A model generated the notes under the pieces. It did not search any database. It was not told the DNA's origin and saw nothing but the letters and a program-made list of their open reading frames with translations. This document shows positions 59,554 through 64,000 of a DNA stretch of 64,000 bases, one piece after another. Position 1 is the first letter of the stretch; every line of letters begins with the position of its first letter. Location of the stretch: positions 1 to 64,000 of the forward strand of contig DASYBC010000105.1 in assembly GCA_036500965.1 (NCBI GenBank), in the 5' to 3' direction. Position numbers and translations under genes: made by a program. The stretch comes from AP-15 sp036500965. GTDB lineage: Bacteria; Pseudomonadota; Alphaproteobacteria; ATCC43930; CGMCC-115725.

Positions 59554-60607
59554 AGGCTTCGGTCAGGGCGCGGGCTTCGTAATCGGTGAACTGCTCGGGC
59601 GGGCTCTTCATAAAATAGCTGGCCGGGCCGATCAGCGCGCCGCCGATGCCGCGGTCGAGCGCCAGCTTGGCGCAGCGGATCGCGTCGATGACGACCCCGG
59701 CCGAGTTCGGCGAATCCCAGACTTCAAGCTTCAGTTCGCAATTGAGCGGCAGATTGCCGAAAGTCGTGCCTTCGATCCGGATGTAGCACCATTTGCGGTC
59801 GCTGAGCCACGGCACGTAGTCGCTGGGGCCGACATGCGCGTCCTCGTCCGACAGCTTGTCCTCGAGCTGGCTCGTCACCGCATCGGTCTTCGAGCGCTTT
59901 TTCGATTGCAGCCGCTCGCGCTCCAGCATGTTCTGAAAATCGCTGTTGCCGCCAAAATTGAGCTGGTAAGTGCGGTCCACCCGCACCCCGCGCTCGCGGA
60001 ACAGATTGGCCAGCACGCGATGGACGATCGTGGCACCCACCTGGCTCTTGACGTCGTCGCCGATCAGCGGCATGCCGCGTTCGGCGAACCGCTCGCGCCA
60101 TCGCGCATCCTTGGCGATGAACACCGGGATGCAGTTGACATAGCCGCAGCCGGCCGCCAGCGCCGCTTCGGCATACCAACGCGACGCCGCCTCGGACCCG
60201 ACCGGCAGGTACGACACCACGATCTCTGCGCCGGTCCGCCGCAAGGTGCCGGCCACGTCATCGACCGGCACCGGCGACTCGATCACCGTTTCGCGCAGAT
60301 ATTTGCCGATGCCGTCATGGGTCGGGCCGCGCCGAACCTCGACGCCGGTCGAGCGAACCGCGGCAAAGCGCTCGGTGTTGTTGGGCGCGGCGGCGATGGC
60401 CTCGGCGAGGTCGCGCCCGACCTTTCCCTTGGCAATGTCGAAGGCGGCGACGAGCTCGATGTCGCCGATGTGATAGCCGCCGAGATCGAGATGCATGACC
60501 CCGGGGATCGGGCGGTCGCCCGTCGCGCTGCGGTAGAACTCGACGCCTTGGATCAGCGAGGAAGCACAGTTCCCGACCCCGATCAGCGCGACCCTGATTT
60601 TCGCCAA
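59528..60607 (-). CDS. ino1: myo-Inositol-1-phosphate synthase
   Basis: A 359-residue NAD-dependent isomerase converting glucose 6-phosphate to inositol phosphate. The NAD site is ALIGVGNCASSLIQG; LNFGGNSDFQNML, RIEGTTFGNLPLNCELKLEVWDSPNSAG and IGGALIGPASYFMKSPP (shown here in parts of the conserved core) identify the shorter prokaryotic type. The start is a TTG at 60607 with GGAGG six bases upstream. It is convergent to the 15-gene cluster and probably feeds it inositol phosphate. Confidence 0.93.
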   Translation of the reverse strand: MAKIRVALIGVGNCASSLIQGVEFYRSATGDRPIPGVMHLDLGGYHIGDIELVAAFDIAKGKVGRDLAEAIAAAPNNTERFAAVRSTGVEVRRGPTHDGIGKYLRETVIESPVPVDDVAGTLRRTGAEIVVSYLPVGSEAASRWYAEAALAAGCGYVNCIPVFIAKDARWRERFAERGMPLIGDDVKSQVGATIVHRVLANLFRERGVRVDRTYQLNFGGNSDFQNMLERERLQSKKRSKTDAVTSQLEDKLSDEDAHVGPSDYVPWLSDRKWCYIRIEGTTFGNLPLNCELKLEVWDSPNSAGVVIDAIRCAKLALDRGIGGALIGPASYFMKSPPEQFTDYEARALTEAFIRGETAS

Positions 60608-60758
60608 GAGAACCTCCGCGCCACCCGCCGGGTGAACTTTGCAACAAACGGCGGCAGGGTCGCAAAAGTTCAGCATCCGAGCCGCTTTTCGCGCGAATGG
60701 ACCGGCGCGGCCGTGACGCGGCTAGATTAGCTGCCGTAAAAGGCAAGGCTCTCTTGGG

Positions 60759-61133
60759 CTAGCGGCAGAACCGAATCGGCAGATCGAACGGCCGACCGCG
60801 GATTATCACCGCACCAAGGCGATGCGCGCCGTTCCAAACCATCCGTCCGGCGCGGTTGGCGGTGGCATGGACCACAACGGGATCATCGTCGCCGCGGTCT
60901 TCCCAGGCGCCGGCTTCCATCACCGCGGCGTAGCGGGCGGAGATTTCCAATAGGATCGCCTTTGCCTGCGGCGTGTAGAAATGGGGTTGGAGCCAAGCCT
61001 CGGCGATTATCGGCCTGACCGTGCACCGGATCAATTCGGGAGCATGCTGGCGATAAAGGCGCCCGTCGGGGGCCGGCGGAGCGCCAGGGTGTCGGCGCCG
61101 GTAATCCGCAAGCGCATCAGCCGCGTCGATCAT
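60759..61133 (-). CDS. Hypothetical protein
   Basis: A 124-residue protein I do not recognise. It begins MIDAADALADYRRRHPGAPP and ends with a basic segment including GRMVWNGAHRLGAV. There is no signal peptide or hydrophobic helix. Codon use is like the surrounding genes and the frame is well populated with arginine/alanine codons typical of this genome. The ATG at 61133 is the likeliest start. It may share a promoter region with the downstream-facing higBA genes. Confidence 0.6.
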   Translation of the reverse strand: MIDAADALADYRRRHPGAPPAPDGRLYRQHAPELIRCTVRPIIAEAWLQPHFYTPQAKAILLEISARYAAVMEAGAWEDRGDDDPVVVHATANRAGRMVWNGAHRLGAVIIRGRPFDLPIRFCR

Positions 61134-61380
61134 GTTCAGCACCCCGCGCTGCTGCCGAGGTTCGGCGAGCAACATTTTCGCGGCCCGGGGCGGCCGTCAA
61201 GCCTGTCGGCGACAGCGCGATCGCGATCCTACCCCACGGCCGGGCAAGGTCACCGCGCTGCCCGGCGGATCGCGTTAAAGCTGGGCAAGACGGCACACGG
61301 TGCTGCCGCTGCGCTAGGGCGGCTGACCTTCTGTAAAGCGACACTTGACGTTTTCAGGCGGTGACGCCACGTTTCCAGCG

Positions 61381-61653
61381 GTGATACGCAGTTTCCGCAA
61401 CCACGGGCTCAAGCGGTATTTCGAGGCGGGCGACCCCAGCGGGTTGAGCGTGCCGAACGTCGCGCGGATAGGGCGCATGCTGCGCGCGCTCGAGGCCGCG
61501 ACCCGGCCCGAGCAAGTCAACTTGCCGGGCTTCTACTGGCACCCGCTGCAAGGCGCGGCGCGCTGGACGATCCGGGTTACCGGGAATTGGCGGCTCACCT
61601 TCGCTTGGGATGGCGCCGATGCCGTCGCCGTCGATTTGGAGGATTACCATTGA
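61381..61653 (+). CDS. higB: HigB-type toxin (RelE superfamily)
   Basis: A 90-residue mRNA interferase-like protein. IRSFRNHGLKRYFEAGDPSG at the start and the C-terminal RWTIRVTGNWRLTFAWDGADAV followed by DLEDYH are the plasmid-maintenance killer (HigB) pattern. The GTG at 61381 fits the family N-terminus; a TTG at 61345 would add 12 residues. Toxin-before-antitoxin order is typical of higBA. It overlaps higA by one base. Confidence 0.88.
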   Translation: MIRSFRNHGLKRYFEAGDPSGLSVPNVARIGRMLRALEAATRPEQVNLPGFYWHPLQGAARWTIRVTGNWRLTFAWDGADAVAVDLEDYH

Positions 61654-61964
61654 TGATCGAGCCGACGACCGGAACGGGGCTGCCCGCGATGCACCCGGGC
61701 GAATTGTTGCGCGAGGAAATCCTGCCAGCGCTTGGCCGCCCGCGCGCCGAAATCGCGCAGCTTCTCGGGGTGTCGCGGCAGGCTCTTCATGCCGTCCTCG
61801 CCGAGCGCGCATCCGTGACGCCCGAAATGGCGCTGCGGCTCGGCAAGCTGTGCGGCAACGGTCCCGAACTGTGGCTCGCGCTGCAAACCCGCTACGATCT
61901 GGAACGGTTGCGCCGCGAGAAGGCCGCCGAAATAGCGGCGATCCCGACGCTGCAAGCCGCCTGA
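61653..61964 (+). CDS. higA: HigA-type antitoxin (XRE helix-turn-helix)
   Basis: A 103-residue protein. MHPGELLREEILPALGRPRA is the HigA signature, then an HTH (AEIAQLLGVSRQALHAVLAE) and NGPELWLALQTRYDLERL. It neutralises HigB and usually represses the operon. The ATG overlaps the higB stop codon (TGATG). The pair lies just outside the tRNA-Lys attachment site at 62031. Confidence 0.92.
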   Translation: MIEPTTGTGLPAMHPGELLREEILPALGRPRAEIAQLLGVSRQALHAVLAERASVTPEMALRLGKLCGNGPELWLALQTRYDLERLRREKAAEIAAIPTLQAA

Positions 61965-62030
61965 TCAGATAAAGGCCGCCACCGGCAGCCCGCATCGCCT
62001 TCTTGGGGTCGCGGCTTTTTATTGATTTAT
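61965..62030. other. Short spacer before the right island
   Basis: Contains AAGGCCGCCACCGGCAG and an AT-rich run ending in TTATTGATTTATT. It separates higA from the tRNA-Lys fragment. A GC-rich dyad followed by TTTTTATT may terminate higBA. Confidence 0.3.
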
Positions 62031-62076
62031 TGGTGGGTGCACAAGGACTCGAACCTTGGACCCGCTGATTAAGAGT
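62031..62076 (-). other. Displaced 3' fragment of tRNA-Lys(CTT), island attachment site
   Basis: On the minus strand this reads the anticodon loop CTCTTAA (anticodon CTT), 3' anticodon stem TCAGC, variable loop, T-arm with TTCGAGT, acceptor TGCACCC, discriminator A and CCA. The 5' partner of the anticodon stem and everything upstream are replaced by unrelated sequence, so it is not a functional tRNA. It marks the left junction of an island whose intact tRNA-Lys should lie to the right, beyond 64000. Confidence 0.82.
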
Positions 62077-62229
62077 TTCCGATCCTGCCTTTCCGACGGT
62101 ACGCACGCGTATCCTATCGTGGTTTATTTCAATATGATAGATCCCCACCCGTGACCGCCTGTTACCTGCGATTTGACTTTTCGTAATACCTAGCCCGGTC
62201 CACTGATCCGATGACAGGGAGCCGGTGCG

Positions 62230-63458
62230 ATGCGCGGCAAGATCACCAAGCGTTCCGTCAACGCCTTGACGCTGGCGGCCGATGGCGGCGAGACCGTCCT
62301 CTGGGATAGCGAGTTGAAAAGGCCTTGGCGTCCGTATGCAGCGCGGTGGCACCCAAAGCTATGTGCTGCACTATCGTGCGGGCGCCGGCCGCGATGCATT
62401 GCTGCGGAAGCTGACGATCGGCCGGCATGGTTCGCCCTGGACACCGGAGACGGCACGGCGCGAGGCGAAGCGGCTCCTGGGTTTGATCGAAACCGGGGTG
62501 GATCCGGCCACCGACAAGATCGCCCGGCAGGAAGCGCCGACTATGGCCGAACTCGCCCAGCGCTTTCTCGCCGAGCATGCCCAGGCGGAGCGTAAGAGCA
62601 GTACCGCTACCGAATATCGGCGGCTGCTCGACAGGATCATCTTGCCAGCGCTCGGGACGCGGAAGGTGGCGGATGTGACCCGTGCCGAGATTACCAGACT
62701 GCACCACGTTAACCACGCCGCACCCTACCAAGCCAACCGCGTGCTCGCGGCGCTGTCCAAGATGTTCAACCTCGCCGAGCGGTGGGGCTTGCGGCCAGAC
62801 GGCTCGAACCCATGCCGCCATATCGAGAAATTCGTTGAGAGGAAGCGCGAGCGTTTCCTCTCGCCGGCCGAGTTGGTCCGGCTCGGTGATGCGCTTGCGG
62901 CCGATGGCGGGCTCGCCCTATGCCGTTGCCGCGGTCAAGCTCCTGGTGTTCACCGGTGCCCGGCTCGGCGAGGTCCTCGGGCTCAAATGGGAATGGATTG
63001 ATTTCGAGCGTGGTGAGGCGCGGCTGCCGGATAGCAAGACGGGCGCCAGGACGTTGCACCTGCCGCCCCCCGCGCTCGCGGTGCTCGCCGAATTGCCGCG
63101 GCTGGTCGGCAACACTTACGTCATCGCCGGGGCGAAATCGGGTGCTGCGCTCGTCAACCTCGAAAAGCCGTGGCGCGCGATCCGCGCTGCAGCCGAACTC
63201 GATGATCTGCGGCTACACGATGTACGGCACGCCTTCGCGAGCGTGGCCGCGTCGAGCGGCATGGGGTTGCCGATCATCGGCAAGATGCTTGGCCATAGCC
63301 AGCCGTCGACAACCGTGCGTTAGGCGCATCTCGCGAGCGATCCGGTGAAGGCCGCCGCTGCTGCGGTCGCGGGCAAGATCGCCGCAGCAATGGCTGACGG
63401 TGCCGGGCTGGCTGGAAAGGAAAACACCGCAGTAATACCACTCGGCACTGGCGCGTAA
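62230..63458 (+). pseudogene. Decayed tyrosine integrase with TAG at the catalytic Tyr codon
   Basis: The order of an intact P4-type integrase is recognisable: DUF4102-like N-terminus (MRGKITKRSVNAL), core-binding domain (MAELAQRFLAEHAQAERKS) and catalytic domain with Arg in FTGARLGEVLGL, HDVRHAFAS (HxxR) and LGHSQPSTTVR. An extra A near 62320 shifts the frame, a second shift lies near 62905, and TAG at 63321-63323 stands where homologues have Tyr (x-R-Y-A-H-L). Beyond it, AHLASDPVKAAA continues in frame to TAA at 63458. Confidence 0.85.
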
Positions 63459-63535
63459 GCAGACAACTGACGGCACCGCGCGGACGGGATGTCTGTTGCT
63501 ATGGGCGTGCTATAGTCGCAGCGACGGAGTTGGAA

Positions 63536-63790
63536 ATGGACAGAACCGTTAACGTGACCATTCCGGTTGAACCTGAGGCGGCCGCGGCCCTCGCCGACCC
63601 GCGTAATCGCGAAGCCGTCGGCCGCTTGGTCAGCCGCGTGCTCCATCCGGGTTCCGGTCCGACGCCTCTTGCTAGGGCGATCGCCGATCTAAAGGCCGAT
63701 GCGCGAGCGGCCGGTCTGACCGAAGCTGAAATCGATGCCGAGCTTGCCGCCTACAACGCCGAGCGGCGCGACCGCGGCATCGCCGGTTGA
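63536..63790 (+). CDS. Putative antitoxin of a PIN-toxin pair
   Basis: An 84-residue protein. The N-terminus MDRTVNVTIPVEPEAAAAL looks like a beta-strand plus helix DNA-binding module. The C-terminal ARAAGLTEAEIDAELAAYNAERR is the toxin-binding type seen in many VapB-like antitoxins. ATG at 63536 with GGAG nine bases upstream (a TTG at 63530 is alternative). It overlaps the following PIN frame by four bases. Confidence 0.75.
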   Translation: MDRTVNVTIPVEPEAAAALADPRNREAVGRLVSRVLHPGSGPTPLARAIADLKADARAAGLTEAEIDAELAAYNAERRDRGIAG

Positions 63791-64000
63791 TTGTCTTCGA
63801 CGCCTCGACCGTTATCAGCGCAGCCCTCAAGGGGACAGCATTCCCGAACGTGCATTGCTGCGCGCCGAGGAAGTCGATGTCTTCGCGCTTTCCCCGGCGG
63901 TCGATGCCGAAATCGCCGCCATTCTGAACGCGCGAAATTCGCGGCTGCCATTCGGCCCGCACGCCGTGAGCGTTTCCTCAAAATTTTGCGGGACGGCGCC
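63787..64000 (+). pseudogene. Frameshifted PIN-domain toxin, cut by the window end
   Basis: A TTG start at 63787 overlaps the antitoxin stop. IVFDASTVISAALKG is a good PIN N-terminus with the first catalytic Asp. After about 63840 the homologous sequence (RALLRAEEVDVFALSPAVDAEIAA) is in another frame, and near 63940 RERFLKILRDGA is in the third frame. Two indels in 150 bases mean the toxin is inactive, unless the terminal sequence is error-prone. Confidence 0.7.

Larger units (their letters stand above)
62031..64000. mobile_element. Left-hand end of an island integrated in tRNA-Lys(CTT)
   Basis: The tRNA-Lys fragment, a decayed tyrosine integrase 155 bases away reading inward, and an antitoxin plus broken PIN toxin are the visible content. 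Three of the four genes or gene remnants are damaged, so this end is probably immobile. The right end is outside the window. Confidence 0.68.

Noticed and set aside
1..64000. CRISPR array, rRNA operon or intact insertion sequence
   Set aside because: No regularly spaced repeats, no rRNA-like stretches and no transposase with flanking inverted repeats were found by eye on either strand.

Overview
The window is GC-rich DNA from an alphaproteobacterium. The clearest evidence is the cell-cycle pair chpT (9588-10223) and ctrA (10220-10978), plus the order rpsT-dnaA-dnaN-recF-gyrB (19092 down to 11599). I cannot name the genus; a Rhodospirillales- or Rhizobiales-like soil or plant-associated bacterium fits. 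Genes are dense, start codons are often GTG or TTG, and 4-base ATGA or GTGA overlaps are frequent.

Both ends are edges of integrated islands. On the left, a tyrosine integrase (1224-2477, minus) sits beside a displaced 3' end of tRNA-Arg(CCG) (2667-2716), so the island runs leftward out of the window. On the right, a displaced 3' end of tRNA-Lys(CTT) (62031-62076, minus) sits beside a decayed integrase (62230-63458) whose catalytic tyrosine codon is TAG; that island runs rightward out of the window. About 59 kb of chromosomal core lies between them.

Left core (3.2-19.1 kb): an XRE regulator, a carboxymuconolactone-decarboxylase-like protein, nadK, moaA, two tandem DUF29 genes, fdhD and mobA (molybdenum cofactor and formate dehydrogenase maturation), then chpT/ctrA and the replication cluster gyrB-recF-dnaN-dnaA with rpsT.

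Middle core (19.4-44 kb): metabolic genes in short groups. These include a VOC protein, two flavin-dependent oxidoreductases, a DUF35/thiolase pair, an ATP-dependent DNA ligase, purC, a tRNA-Val and a degenerate tRNA-Val-like sequence, a TPP-binding protein, panC, a metabolite:H+ symporter and an amidohydrolase. A five-gene coxD/coxE/xdhC-type molybdoenzyme maturation operon (39687 down to 34779) follows, then a VapBC-type toxin-antitoxin pair, an extradiol-dioxygenase-like protein and a broken MFS transporter. A seven-repeat GloVer protein, a Tyr/Pro-rich secreted protein and several hairpin-rich dispersed repeats lie between.

Right core (44.2-60.6 kb): the most striking region. Fifteen co-directional genes are packed with mostly 4-base overlaps: two sugar-nucleotide epimerases, a B12-type radical SAM protein, two GT4 glycosyltransferases, four tandem CgeB-like glycosyltransferases, a sugar nucleotidyltransferase, two methyltransferases, a GH39-like glycosidase with an apparently permuted order, a PIG-L deacetylase and a BioF2-like acyltransferase. 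A convergent myo-inositol-phosphate synthase closes the region. Together they look like a biosynthetic system for a modified sugar or inositol-containing glycoconjugate. I believe it matches the conserved neighbourhood that TIGRFAMs called 'rhizo-twelve', whose product is to my knowledge unknown. A higBA toxin-antitoxin pair sits between this cluster and the right island.
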